Shown in pieces: positions 21,703-33,494 of a DNA stretch of 64,000 bases. Position 1 is the first letter of the stretch; each line of letters starts with the position of its first letter. The position numbers and the translations under genes are program-made. The notes under the pieces were generated by a model. The model was given only the letters and a program-made list of their open reading frames with translations. It made no database searches and was not told where the DNA came from. Source of the stretch: Lyophyllum atratum (lineage: Eukaryota; Basidiomycota; Agaricomycetes; Agaricales; Lyophyllaceae); NCBI GenBank assembly GCA_014905825.1, contig JACGCN010000009.1:806001-870000 (forward strand). Direction: 5' to 3'.

Positions 21703-23432
21703 CTACGGTGATATCGGAGGAATGCCTTTGGCAGCGATATCCGCCACAAATATCTTCGTCTCCGCGAGAATGACGAGCCTCCCGTCTTTCGCGAAGACCA
21801 TATTGGCCGAAGTTGTGCCCAAGAAGAACTTGCCCAGCAATGTGCCTTCATCGTTCCATACCTGAGTCTTACGTGAGAACAGTAGACTCGAATAAGGCGG
21901 AGAAGCAAACTCAACATGTACACCATCCCCGCAACCAGAGTACACATTTCCTTTGAGATCGACTTGCACACCGTCAGGAACCCCTGCATCGATATAAGCA
22001 AACACGCGGCGGTTTTTGAATGCGTGCGTGCGTGGATCGACGTCGAATGCGTATCTGTGGGGTCCAATCAGCATACGCAGTTGCGTGACAATGATCAGGT
22101 TGATGAGATATCGTTTGATGGATCATCGACTACGCCCACTTGGAGACAAGTTTATCAAAAAGCTTACATCGTTGCAGGTTCTGTCTGATTATTCCCCAGG
22201 AACCCACCAGCGGCCCCAGTATCTGCACTACAAGGGAAGTTGTCACAATGCTTATATGTCTTGTATATCAAAATGACATACATATAAGCCGTTTTGCCGT
22301 CAGCTGTGAATGCAATCCCGTTGCACTTGTCGAAATCAGTCGCTACCACTCGAACGGCGCCCGTTTCGGGATCAAACCGATATACTTGATTTGGCATTAA
22401 AGGATTTGGTCGGAAATGATTGAGAAATCCGTATCTACAGGCGGGACAACAAGGTTACCATGAGCATGAGGGAAGACACGAGTTGATGAAGACAACGCTC
22501 AATGGATATGAACCACGTACACCACGTCTGTGAAGAACAATTTCCCGCTCGGGTGTACTTTGATATCATTCAGCGAGTTGAACTGACGACCGAGGAAATT
22601 ATCCAAGAGCACAGTGACGTTGTGAGGAGCTTTCGGATTGACAAGCGCAATTGATGGTGGACGGGACCCGCGGCCAGACGTGATCAGGACAAGAGACGAT
22701 CGAAATGGTCCTGTTCCTCCATTTGTCATTTGGATAGTATCCGGAAGGTCGAGCTGATTCGCGTTGTTCATTATCAACAAGCAATGTCGAAATACCGATT
22801 TGCCAGAACTTACGAATGTGACAGGGACGTTGATGACGCTGTCATTAGCAGCTAAAGCAATGTCGACGTCCTTCAAGCTGATTTTACCAATTACATTATT
22901 GTGATCCAAATCACTCATTCCTAGTGGCCCACCGTCATTGCTCGCGAAGAAGACCTCGTCAGTAGCAGGTACAAAGATGGGGGCTTCGTGTGCGAAAGCG
23001 AAGGTCGAGTTAGAGGCAACCTCTCGAATGGACGGATTGGGTCCTAGTATTGATAGGAACGACTGATCGAATATTTGAAAAAAGGGAGGAGCCGTTGAGG
23101 TCGGATTGAAGAACGTGTCGAAGGATGAGTCACGGAATGTCGTGTTGGTACCATCAAGAACAGCGAATGCCTTGGGATCTACAAACTATTATCGAGAAGG
23201 GGTTAGATTCAGGAGTTATGCCATTGATAACATCACTTGAACGTACAACTGACTGAGGCGGGAGTTTGAAGGCTCTGGCGTGCTGGTTGCTTAATGCGTC
23301 ACCAGCAAGCGCGCTTACCCCATAAGCTACAACACAAATCACGATAGATGATACAGTCATGTTCTTGACTGTCCAGAATGACGGTGGGCTTGCAGGCTTA
23401 TTCCGAAGACCAGCGTCTTTTAAATCGACCAT
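21703..23432 (-). CDS. Membrane-anchored SMP-30/gluconolactonase/LRE-like protein
   Basis: A six-bladed beta-propeller protein of the SMP-30/gluconolactonase group, which usually hydrolyses sugar lactones or related esters. The start MVDLKDAGLRNKPASPPSFW is followed by one TM (VSSIVICVVAYGVSALAG), so the propeller is probably lumenal or extracellular. Blade motifs visible: FVPATDEVFFASNDGG, IKVHPSGKLFFTDV, QVYRFDPETGAVRVVATDFD, KCNGIAFTADGKTAY (conserved Asn), YAFDVDPRTHAFKNRRVFA, GVPDGVQVDLKGNVYSGCGDGVHV (conserved Asp-Gly) and LVILAETKIF. The C-terminus is AAKGIPPISP, stop 21703-21705. About six introns. Metal-binding Asn/Asp positions appear kept. The substrate is unknown. Confidence 0.8.
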
Positions 23433-24842
23433 CCTGGAAAAAAGAAGCCTCGGGGAAAAGCAAAGTAGGGGAGCGTGGGGTGAAAATGACCACGTGTAGT
23501 GTGGAGGAGAGATGAAATTTCCCAGCCCCGGTTCTGGCCTGGTACTTCCTAAGTCTAAGCAAGAATCGTTGTCAAGGTAGTACGCATCCTCCAATTTAGA
23601 TACTGACCCGTACTAAATATCCAGTTTCGTCTTGATCACTTCGGGGTACGGTTCGTCGGGTTTCAAGAACAAATTTGGGATCGCAAGAAGATGCGACTCT
23701 TAATCAATAATCCCGGGATGATGATCAACTTTGCAGCTGATTTCGGGAAAGTCGGATTAGATGCAATACGTAGGAAGTAAAACAGGGTATATTTACATGT
23801 TCTGCAGTGTCCAGGTCTATCGATTATCAGTCGGCGTCAAACCCCATTAGTTGAGTACACCGTGCACACTAACATCAATTAATGACGTCGGGAGGATTTG
23901 ATTCGGAATAGATTTTGTTGATCGTCTGATGCTAGTCCGATCCGAGCGATATTAAGCATGTCCTCTAAAAGACTTCACCGCGCTACGGGTGTACTTCTGC
24001 GAGGCAACCTCTTCGGAACTCCTGCTTTTTGGCTTATCCCTAGACGCTATGCACACGAATCCATCGGGGATACCGAGCCTTCCGCGTCCAAAGTCTGTTC
24101 AGGACCTCCTAGCTCCAGAACAGCTGTCAGATTTCTCCAATGGGCCAACATATCAATGTGCCATGCTGCCATCTCTCCATCATGCCCGAGCGTAGGGACC
24201 AAGGGTAGCTGCTACGAGGGAAAATCTGGCATATCTGCGCGTTGTTGTTTTCGATCCAATTCACGCAAGCTGATGGCGAGAAGCCGTCCAGGGCCAGAAC
24301 AAGTTGTCCGGAAGCTTACATGTAACATATAGCCCTAAATCAGCCTACCTATGTCCAAACATAGGTGCAACCATCCACGATTAGGACCAGCTCCTGAGAC
24401 TTTGATTTGGCTTGGACCGCCGGCTTCGACGAATCAGGGTGACCTCGAAGGTCAGGACATACGTCGCTGCCTCATGAACTAGTGCGCTACCATCACACCC
24501 CAGGATTATGGAAAGCTGCAGTGTAGGATCAGGCGGACTTTGCCGGTGACCCGGTTTGCGAGTTGCAGCAAAGCTACGGCCTTCGGGATCGGTTGGACGT
24601 TCTATAGGAACAAGATGAGAACGTGGTCTACCATATCGAGCCCCCGCGAAGAGCAGCGATCCCGGAACGAATCTACCCTTGCGAAAACTTAAGTCCGCTT
24701 ACCCTACTTATACCCTCCCTACGTGTGATTCCCACAGAAATATCACTGCGAGGGTCACCCCTCCCTTTGCACCGAAGTAGATCCCACTCTCGGTTTGAAA
24801 CTCTATTCATTTTTTCCGCCACTCCCCACCGACGCTCTACAG
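23433..24842. other. Divergent intergenic region
   Basis: About 1.4 kb between the SMP-30-like gene (minus) and the desaturase gene (plus). A 124-codon plus-strand ORF near 23958-24332 has no family feature. No RNA gene or repeat is seen. Confidence 0.4.
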
Positions 24843-26351
24843 ATGTTTACCCTCCTTAACCGAAGACTTCCTGCCGTCCAGGGCGTGCGATGGTTCAACC
24901 TTTCGGTCCTAACGCTTACACCAACAGTTGCAGTCTATGGCTTATGGTCAGCACCTCGAGTCCGGGAAACCATGATTTTCGCCGCTGCATACTACGTCTT
25001 CTCTATGTTGGGTAAACAAGTTCCACTTCCTGAGGTTTCGGGATAGCCTGACACCTAAATGATCATTTAGGCATCACCGCCGGTATGCTCTCCTTTGATT
25101 GACAAAACCCTAAATTATTCATTTGGCACAGGCTACCATCGCCTTTGGTCCCACCGCTCCTACAACGCGTCCGCCCTCTTGCAAATGTTCTTGCTTTGTG
25201 GAGGGTCAAGTGCCGTTCAAGGCTCATGCTTCTGGTGGGCCCGTGCTCATCGTTCTCATCATCGCCATACCGACACAGATCTTGATCCATATGATGCGAA
25301 TCGTGGTCTGTTCTGGACACACATTGGCTGGATGATATTCAAGTCAGAACGTCGGTCTGGACAGGCTGATATTTCCGACCTCCGGAAAGACAAGCTCATT
25401 CAGTGGCAGCATCGTTGGTATTTCTACCTTGCGCCTTTTTTTGGCTACATCCTTCCGACAATTGTACCTGGCTTGTTCTGGAATGATTGGCTCGGAGGGT
25501 TCTGCTTCTCCGGAGCCTTGCGCTTAACAATCGCTCACCATGTACGCCTCTCTGTTTGATACACTTCGCGAGATCAGCTGAGGCAGATTGACAGAGCACG
25601 TTCTGCATAAACTCAATCGCTCACTATCTTGGCTCTGCTTCCTATGATGACGTCTTGACCCCCCGGGATCACCTTCTATCCGCAATCCTGACCATGGGGG
25701 AGGGCTATCATAACTTCCACCACCAGTTCCCAATGGATTATCGGAACGCATTCCTTTGGTATCAGTATGACCCTACAAAATGGTTCATTGCCATCTGCAG
25801 TAAAATTGGCCTTGCGAGTCACCTTCGAGTATTCCCTTCTAACGAAATCGCGAAAGGGGCATTGGCGATGAAGTTAAAAGAGCTGAAGAAAGTTCAGGAC
25901 TCCGTCGTCTGGCCAGTTTCGTCTGAAGAGCTCCCCGTGGTGACTTGGGAAACATGTGAGTTCTCGTTGGGATCACCGTGCCTGCTTTTAATATCAGCAT
26001 CGCCATCAGTCCAGAACGAGTCCAAGAAGTGTACCTTAATCCTTGTCGCAGGCTTCATCCACGATGTGTCGTCGTTCGTTGATAACCATCCTGGAGGTAA
26101 AAACCTCCTCTTGAAGAGCTCTGGCCAAGAAATGACCGGGTCTTTCTTCGGAGGAATTTATGCGCATTCCAATGCAGCTCACAACGTGCGTGTGCCCTGT
26201 CCTTGTACAACTTTATTTACATGCGTCAAACCATCCACCACAGCTTCTTGCGATGATGCGGACAGGAATCTTGGCTGGCGGTGTGGAGACGCCCACAGAC
26301 ACTCTGCCTTCTCAAAGGCTCTACATTTCTCAAAGATCCAAATCCAGATGA
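24843..26351 (+). CDS. OLE1: Stearoyl-CoA (delta-9) fatty acid desaturase with cytochrome b5 domain
   Basis: An ER membrane di-iron enzyme that makes palmitoleic/oleic acid from saturated acyl-CoA. The three histidine boxes are present: HRLWSH, HRSHH and HNFHH. TM segments include WFNLSVLTLTPTVAVYGLW, and YFYLAPFFGYILPTIVPGLF sits between boxes 2 and 3. A C-terminal cytochrome b5-like domain follows (FIHDVSSFVDNHPGGKNLLL, heme-ligand HPGG, second His in IYAHSNAAH), supplying electrons as in yeast Ole1. The end is LYISQRSKSR, TGA 26349-26351. At least six introns, including a 12-nt exon at 25071-25082. The protein (about 400 aa) starts closer to the first TM than typical Ole1 (about 450-510 aa), so this may be a divergent paralogue or an upstream exon may be missing. 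Confidence 0.88.
25071..25082 (+). other. 12-nt micro-exon in the desaturase gene
   Basis: GCATCACCGCCG lies between acceptor CATTTAG and donor GTATGC. Inclusion gives SMLG-ITA-GYHRLWSH, which matches the family exactly; skipping it would delete four conserved residues before histidine box 1. The introns are 25012-25070 and 25083-25131. Confidence 0.85.
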
Positions 26352-27322
26352 CAGGCGTCCCAGAATGCTCATAGGCTTCAGAGTTCGAACTAGAGTAGAC
26401 CAGTGCCATAAACATATAGATACATCTAGATAATTCATAAGCCTGTTGATATAGGCGCTCATCTGTTGACGGCATCCATACCCATCATGCAGGACGAGGC
26501 GTCCTGACTCCTTTGCCGAGGAGGAGGGCAGATATGGATGGGGAAAGCCTGAATGTCTTCTAATCCTTTAGAGACGTGCAGCGTGGTTCATGTCCGTTAT
26601 GAACGGGTCAAGGCTTGTCAACGAGATCGACATCGTGTCTCTCTTTCTCTCTTGGTAAGAACTTACAGCGTTCAGCACCGCGTCCGTCATCAGGAAGATG
26701 ATCACAAAGTCTGGTTGTCCAGTCGCCGAGAATAACCACAAGACCGCACTAATATAGATTGACAAGACATTTGGAGATGGCTGAGGTCTGTGGCTGATTC
26801 GCCCACCACTTCTACACGGAGAGCCTTTCGCCATAACTGACCTAAGATGTGAAATGGGGATAGACGGCGACGCGTAGCATCGCGGTGGTGGTTGTGATTG
26901 AAGACGCGTTCTGCGGAGTTACAAAATCCTCAACGCGTTGAACAACCTCATTCGAAACTTGATTATTATTGTCTTGTGTGTCTCTCCGCGCGAAATTCCC
27001 AGATCTCGTCCGTGAAAAAAGACAATGATGGAACAAAACAATTCGATCGAACCCAACCGAAAGCTTGGAAGGGGATGGGGGAAAGGAGGCGCGTACGAAG
27101 GAAATGTGCTACTAGCTATACTAAACACGGACGGTACATCACGAAGAGAGTCCAGGCAGGTAAGTTGGAACGAAATTGAACTAAACGAAATGAGCGAAGG
27201 AGGCATCTAACAAAAAGGATCTTAGGACAAACAAATTCTGCGTATCGGACATCCTCATCAGCATTGGAACGAATTTAGGCAAGGAATGGACTCACCAACA
27301 ACAAGTATTTTGTTGGACACCA
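26352..27322. other. Convergent intergenic region
   Basis: Nearly 1 kb between the 3' ends of the desaturase and the CPL1-like gene. Minus-strand ORFs (26568-26834, 26842-27036, 26919-27206) do not join into a recognisable protein. I see nothing firm. Confidence 0.4.
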
Positions 27323-30300
27323 TCAGCGGCGCCCCGCGAACCAGCGTCGCACCCCACCCAACCCCAGAGCCTGCAGGAGCGAATTGGCGAGCCCATTAAC
27401 TGGCTCACTCAGCCCATTCACGCTTCCATCAACCTGTAGAAGAGCGTCCAGACCTAGGCCAAGCGAGGAGAGTAGAGATTGAGCGTCGATGATGATGGAC
27501 GACGAATGAGAGCCGTGACCACCGCCCCCATTACCCCCACCGCTCCCTCCTGGACCCGCCGGCCCACCAACTCCTGGGTGATTCTGACACCACACGTGGA
27601 TGGCGAGCAGATTGTCTAGCAGATTGTACACCTCGTTATCCAAAGTAGGACCGGCACACTGGCAGTCATTCAGCCCCTCGGCGAGAAGACCGCTAATATG
27701 GAGAAGGGCGTTGACGTTGACAAGGACGTCGGCGCTCGTGAGCGATTGCAAGAGGTTTCCTGTAGCCAAAGCGACCGAGTTGATCAGGCCTTGGATGATG
27801 GGCATGTTGGGTACCGGAGAAGTTGAAGGACTGGGATGGGGCGCCGGTGCCGGGGTATGAGACGGGCTTGGAGGGCCAGTTGGCGGCGATGGTGAGGAAT
27901 GATCTTTGATATTGATGACGACGTTGACGAGACCGCCGATCAGGCTGTTTAAGTTGACAATGGCATCGATGTCCCCCGTCAAATCAACTCCCAGCCCATT
28001 CAGAAGGTCATGGAGGCCGAGGTCGATTGAGATGTCGATATTTCCTGTAGGGGGTTGGGGGCCAGTAGGGTCGCCCGAGCTAGGAGATGTCGGCGCGGGC
28101 GCAGGAGCGGAAGGCAGCGAGGAAGAGGGGACATGCGGATTAATCGGGATGACCACAGGATGGTGCGCACACCAACTCTGTACGCTCAACACTGCAGCCA
28201 AGAGGTCTTCAACACTCTTCACAAGCCCCGCCAAACCCAAGTTACCAATACACCCACACCCCAGAAGCGAACTGTTCACATGGGCAGTCACCTGTAGCAA
28301 CGTATCCAAATTGAATAGGAGCGAGGAAGCCGTGTCCGAGTTGATGACGGTGATCGTACTGTCCAACAGCCCGCCGACGAGGGTTACGTCGATAGCTAAG
28401 AGGCTTGAGGTACCCGCGCTGATGGGCGGGCCGTGATTCGAAACAGCAGGAAGGCAGGATGATTCATTTTTGACTATCATGGCGAGGGTTACGACCGTCC
28501 GCAGCTGGGCCTTGAGCTCTGCGTCTACTTGGAGGATCGCGTCGGCCTTGGCGACCGGGGGACCCAGCTCGCGTGGAAGGACACCAGAAGGTCCAATCCC
28601 AAGAAGGTCCAAGGCATTGTTGAGGGTGTTTGCCGTGCCTTCTCCGACTAGGCCTTTGATTACGACCCTGGCTTTGAAACCAGCCAGAATCTTATCGAGG
28701 CCAATAATGACGGCGTCGTTGGAGGCATGAGGAGGCCTAGGAATCCCGGACGGTGATGGCGAGGTAGGAGGAACGGCGGAGGAGATAGGATGAGGGACTG
28801 GGGTGCCGGAGGGGTGTGGAACGGGAACACCGACTGGATGGTGGGCACACCAATCCTGAATATCTAGTGCGACATCGGCCACCAAGTTCAAACCTTTCAC
28901 CAAGTTCTCATGGCCACCCACACATCCACATGTACCCAGGGCGACTGCGACATAGGCGTTGACGTCAACAAGGGTATCGCCATTCACAACGAAGGAAGCC
29001 ACGGTGCCGGAGCTCAGGAGGTCCAGGACGGCTTGAACAACGTCGGTGACGATGTCCGATACGGATGGAAGCGACGTCGATGTATCGGATGCATTAGGAG
29101 TGGAGCCAATGACTGAGGGAAGGTCGACGGCGCCGAGGATGCCTACAAGGACATGAACCTTTGCCAACAATTCTGAGTCTAGGTTAACCACCGCATTTGC
29201 CGTCAGACCCAATTCAAGGCCACTAAGGAGGTCGTCGACTGTAGCAGTCAGGCCGATGTTTTTGATCTGATGGTTTGTCGCGGCCGAAAGAAGGTTGTTC
29301 AATTCGACATCCAAATCAATAATTATCGGTGCGCTCGAAGTGTTGGGAATGACGGGCGGCTTCGGCGTGGTGGTCGTCGGTGGATGAGGAGCAGGCATGC
29401 CGATGGGATGGCTGCCACACCAGTGCTTGATATCCAGTGCAGCATCGACGACCTCGATCAATTGCTGAACGAGCTGCCCGAGGCCGAGACTATCAACGCA
29501 TCCGCATCCTCCCAATGCCTCTGCTACGAGAACGGTGATATTGGCGACAATGTTTGCGTTGCCAGCCAACTCTACGACGGTGTGCGAGTTGAGGAGATCA
29601 GCAGAAACTGTAACAACTGCACCAATAAGATTCACGTGGTTGATGGGGGGATGCGAGTTTGGAGTAGAAGGGTGGGTGGGTGGAGATGGGACAGACGTGG
29701 ATGGCAAGGCATCAGTGAGCTTGATGACTAGCCCGACATACGCTTTGAGTTTCGCCCTTAGGTCGGCGTTGATGACAATCTTAGTGTCCACTAGGACATC
29801 ACGTCTTTCCTTCTTCATCCTCGAGCCAGAGGTGCGATTTATGGGACCTGCAGAGACCTTGACGCACATGCTTTGGTCGCTGGCAGCATCGCGGTACCAT
29901 CCTTGTCGGCATTGTGTGACGATGCAGCGAGAGTCAGAGCAGCTAGATGTGACCACGCCGGGAAGACGACCGCAATCCACTCCTTTGATCGAAGGCGAAG
30001 TCGCATCCCTAAAGCGATGTGGGGTGACACAACCTCCGCCTAGAACAGTGGTCAACCAGCGAATAGGCTTCAAATGTTGTCACACGTACAGCTATCGAGC
30101 GTAGCCCTGGTATCGATGCACTCAAAGGCGGTTATCTCTTCGCGCTCAGCTATTCCGCAGACGGTCTTGGACTGACAGAATGCTTGCGCCTGGGCAAACG
30201 TGGTAATCGGTCCAACAGTGCTCCTTTGCTTGTAATGATGCGGGACAGCGGAGCCACAGCCCTGGAAAGCGGATGGAAATCAGTATGCTGAACTATATGC

Positions 30301-30999
30301 GCGATAGATGCCAAGAGTGGATTAAATGAGTAGTTTTATGCAGGATTTACTCACATTTGGGAAACTGCCACATATCCCGTTGCATTCTAGCATGGACGGA
30401 GGGCAAATGCATTTTTTGCCGGCCTTCACGTAGGGTGGATCGCATTCGAAGGCGCATGGATTGCCGGCGACGCACGTGTGGTGAGAGTGCGTTGGAAAGT
30501 TACAATGCTGGGTGTGGTGTGATGTGTTGATCTGCATGGGACCCATCAGCACCATCGCCTCATTGATATAAATGTAGTTTTCACATACCAGAAGCTTTAT
30601 AGCAGCTACGAGGTTGTTCTTGCCGAGGAGCTTTCCCAATAGAATGCCGATGTCTGAATCAAGGAAGATATCGAGGTCCTAGGATGAAATGACAGTAAGT
30701 ATCTTTCCAGATCGTGCGACAAAGCCATGGACCTGGAGACATAAACAAATATGGGCTTTTGCGGCAAGCGGATCGATTATCGCGAGTATCGGAGCCAGGA
30801 CACTGGCATCGACGGAGAGACAAAGGTCGATGAGATCGCGGGGAGTGTGGTATTGACGCTCGACGATAACCTGGGGGGTAGAAACCTTGTGGGCGTCGGG
30901 CTTGACTAGAGAGCCAGCACGCGGATAATTAATGGCGCCGACAGCGGGAAGGATGCATGCGGCAAGAGCAGAAAAAACGAATGTGGTGGCGAGGCGCAT
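27323..30999 (-). CDS. Large secreted CPL1/PriA-like protein with four internal Cys modules
   Basis: The start MRLATTFVFSALAACILPAV is a clear signal peptide. An N-terminal cysteine-rich part (HCNFPTHSHHTCVAGNPCAF, KKCICPPSMLECNGICGSFP) leads into the CPL1-like domain: AFECIDTRATLDSCGGCVTP, GVDCGRLPGVVTSSC, CIVTQCRQGWY. Splicing at GTACGT after AGC T gives the family-typical SCGGC. The rest of about 900 aa is four hydrophobic alpha-helical modules, each with CxC followed by WCxxHP: GGCGCVDSLG..HWCGSHP, GTCGCVGGHE..DWCAHHP, GCGCIGNLGL..SWCAHHP and DCQCAGPTLD..VWCQNHP, joined by Pro-rich linkers. A Gly-rich stretch and a partial fifth repeat end the protein. Probably a cell wall or extracellular protein; function unknown. 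The next gene is a shorter relative. Confidence 0.8.
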
Positions 31000-31886
31000 T
31001 GTCGACGGTGCGACGGGCTTTTCTCGGAGGGAAGTAGCAAACGAGCGGCTGCTGGTAGTGGCAGAAAGAGCGCAACTGGGGAAAAGAAATCGACGCGCCG
31101 AACTTTATATATGATACTCTGGACATGGAGAGGCGGAGTTTCGATCGTGACGCGCAGAGAGACCTGTCTGCGGGACGACTGGACCGACATCGCTCGAGGC
31201 AATCATGTCCCAAAACCGCAACTAAACTTCCGGAAATGGAATAATTCGAACCCCGCGATGCCCTTTCCATGACTTCCTCAAAGCTCGGGAAGAAGCCGTG
31301 AGCGCCATACCGACTTCGTAACGGGCTGACTCAAGGCTCGCGGCTTTTTCGGTTTTCCCACCACGAAACCGTCGTCCGACGAAGAAATAGAAACGAAGTT
31401 ATGACCACTGTAACACTACAGATACTTATTGTCATTAGGAGGTGGTTGCAATTGGCAACGTTTCAGGCGGTTTGACGCTGGAATAGCAAAGGCATAACGA
31501 GTGAAATATAGTGCTCACACATCGGACAGTCTCAGTCTGACAGTTAGAATCTGACAGGTGAAAGCATGGCTGATTACGGGCTTTCGGGACAGGGCTACCA
31601 TTTTGCCGTCATCGCAAAGAACACGTTCATCGGAGCATAAATCATATTTCATACATATGGTAGGTGTATATAGTTGTACTTAGGCAGTCCAAATCGTCGT
31701 ACATGTTTAGAAAATGGGGTGTCGCGATAGTAGATAAGACGGGGACGAAAGCAAGAAACTCGGTCAGATGTTTCTACAAGATTTAGAGGCCTGTCACCGT
31801 CACCTAATTATGAGAGGATACGGAAGGAATGATAGATAAACTTACCAATAATATACATCGCGCAAGCACTGCGCATTCGTGCCAAC
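31000..31886. other. Intergenic region between the two CPL1-like genes
   Basis: Holds the presumed promoter of the first (downstream) CPL1-like gene and the 3' end of the second. No other gene is recognised. Confidence 0.4.
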
Positions 31887-33494
31887 TCAAGCCGGTAGCA
31901 CATCATCCGGCTTCACACCCAGCGCCTGTTGCAGCACCTCCGCATCCGCCACCACCGGCACCCCATCCGGCACCCCCACATCCTTATTCTCCTCCACAAA
32001 CCCCTTCAACGCCACCACCTTCTCCCCCAACTCCCCAACGCCCTTCACCACCTCCCCCAACCCAAGCGCAGTCACACACCCACATCCCTTCAACGCGTTC
32101 TCCAGGACAGTGGTCGCCCCAGCCAGCGCCTCCACGTTCTTCAACACATCCCCCAGGCCGCGTGCGCCGAGAAGCTGCGCCACGGCACGCACGACCGTGC
32201 TGAGGAGGTTCTGGCCGCCGGGGAGACCGGGGGATGGTACAGAGGGGAGGCTGGGTTGGAGCGTCTGGAGCGCGGCTGTTTGCGCTTGCAATCCTAGCAC
32301 GAGCTTCACGAGTTCGATGACCTTTCCTCGTAGATCAAGCTTAGAGCCGGGGACGTTTAGGACGCCCACGAGGTCTGCGAGAACCATGACGAGCCCGAAA
32401 GGCACCTCGCTGTTGAGTTTATTCTCGAGGTCGGGCGTGTTCTTCAGGTCGAGGCCGGCCTTTCCTACAACGTCGAGGAGGCTGAGGAGTGTTTCAGGCC
32501 CAGTGGGGGGTGAAGGGAGGGTATTGAGAATGTTGGCAGTGGGGGGTGAAGGGAGGGTATTGGGAATGTTGGGAATGGGTGGTGAAGGGAGGGCACTGAG
32601 AGTGTTGGCAACGGCGGCGTTGGAAGTGACGAGGCTTGCAATGCTAGAGACGGCAGTGGAAGCGTTCGAGGAGGCGACGAGGCTTATCAGCGCCTGGACA
32701 ATCGGGTCTATGAGGGTGGAGTTCGGCGCCATGGGAATGCCCCCTGGAGGAGTCGCTAGACTGGTTACATTCGACGGGTCGCCGAGGATATTCGTTGCAG
32801 CGGCTTTGAGTTGGAGGGTTGAGTTGGCGAGGGCGGAAACCTTTTCCTTGATTGACGAAGGGTCGACGCCAGGAGGAGGCAAGACTGGTGGAAGCTCCGT
32901 TATTCCAGTCTGGCGCTTACCACCTGTAAACCGAAGGAAAGACAACACAGTGTTCACCAGCAGGCGTTCAGTCGTGGAGGGGATAGCCACACATCGAGTC
33001 TTGTCGGGGCTCGGCTGGAAGCCCTTGCTGCACTGCGAAACGACGCATCGAGACTCGCGACACTGCGCAGTGATGACGCCGGGCAGACGGGTACACTGCA
33101 CGCCTACAGACGTGGCGCGATAAGGTTCGTAGAATGGATGAGGAGTGATACAACCGCCGCCTAAGGATTTATCATCAGTATCAGACCGCGGTTCAGTTGG
33201 TGGCAAACACGTACAGCTTTCAACGTTGGTACTGGTGTCCAAGCATTGGTATTCTTCCGTGTTTTCGTGCCCTACGACGCCACAGATCGACTCGTTGATC
33301 TCGCAGGATACTTTGGCCCGAGCTAGAGCGGTGAATCGAAGACTGCGGCGTTGGGAAGTAGCGGAATTAGCTTTCGCGCGTGACTTGGCATTTTCCGTGG
33401 CCTTGAATCGTGGAAAGGGCTTAACAGCAGCGACACAAGGAAGGAGGAGCGCTGCGAGTGAAGAAACGGCTACTACAGAGGAGGAGACACGCAT
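31887..33494 (-). CDS. Secreted CPL1/PriA-like protein, shorter paralogue
   Basis: The start MRVSSSVVAVSSLAALLLPC is a signal peptide. Cys-rich region: KVSCEINESICGVVGHENTE, YQCLDTSTNVESCGGCITP (intron at GTACGT, as in the neighbouring gene), GVQCTRLPGVITAQC and CVVSQCSKGF. The remainder is Ala/Leu/Val-rich with long hydrophobic helices, a Pro-rich section built on a 36-bp repeat (LPSPPTANILNTLPSPPT) and one degenerate module with GCGCVTALGLGEVV. Here the WCxxHP end is lost; the sequence instead runs KGFVEENKDVGVPDGVPVV. About 500 aa after splicing. Head-to-tail with the larger relative, probably a diverged tandem duplicate. A long plus-strand ORF (31879-33123) is antisense to it and not a gene. 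Confidence 0.8.
   Translation of the reverse strand: MRVSSSVVAVSSLAALLLPCVAAVKPFPRFKATENAKSRAKANSATSQRRSLRFTALARAKVSCEINESICGVVGHENTEEYQCLDTSTNVESCTCLPPTEPRSDTDDKSLGGGCITPHPFYEPYRATSVGVQCTRLPGVITAQCRESRCVVSQCSKGFQPSPDKTRCVAIPSTTERLLVNTVLSFLRFTGGKRQTGITELPPVLPPPGVDPSSIKEKVSALANSTLQLKAAATNILGDPSNVTSLATPPGGIPMAPNSTLIDPIVQALISLVASSNASTAVSSIASLVTSNAAVANTLSALPSPPIPNIPNTLPSPPTANILNTLPSPPTGPETLLSLLDVVGKAGLDLKNTPDLENKLNSEVPFGLVMVLADLVGVLNVPGSKLDLRGKVIELVKLVLGLQAQTAALQTLQPSLPSVPSPGLPGGQNLLSTVVRAVAQLLGARGLGDVLKNVEALAGATTVLENALKGCGCVTALGLGEVVKGVGELGEKVVALKGFVEENKDVGVPDGVPVVADAEVLQQALGVKPDDVLPA
32503..32610 (-). repeat. 36-bp coding minisatellite, three copies
   Basis: Units 32503-32538, 32539-32574 and 32575-32610 share GTGAAGGGAGGG and differ at a few bases. 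They encode the 12-residue repeat N-x-L-(P/S)SPPx(P/A)NI in the shorter CPL1-like protein. The length keeps the reading frame. Confidence 0.85.

Noticed and set aside
32503..32610. CRISPR-like repeat array
   Set aside because: Contiguous 36-bp units without spacers inside a eukaryotic coding frame; it is a minisatellite.
31879..33123. 414-codon plus-strand ORF
   Set aside because: It is antisense to the shorter CPL1-like gene, whose signal peptide, Cys motifs and splice sites are convincing; GC-rich third positions on the minus strand keep the opposite frame open.
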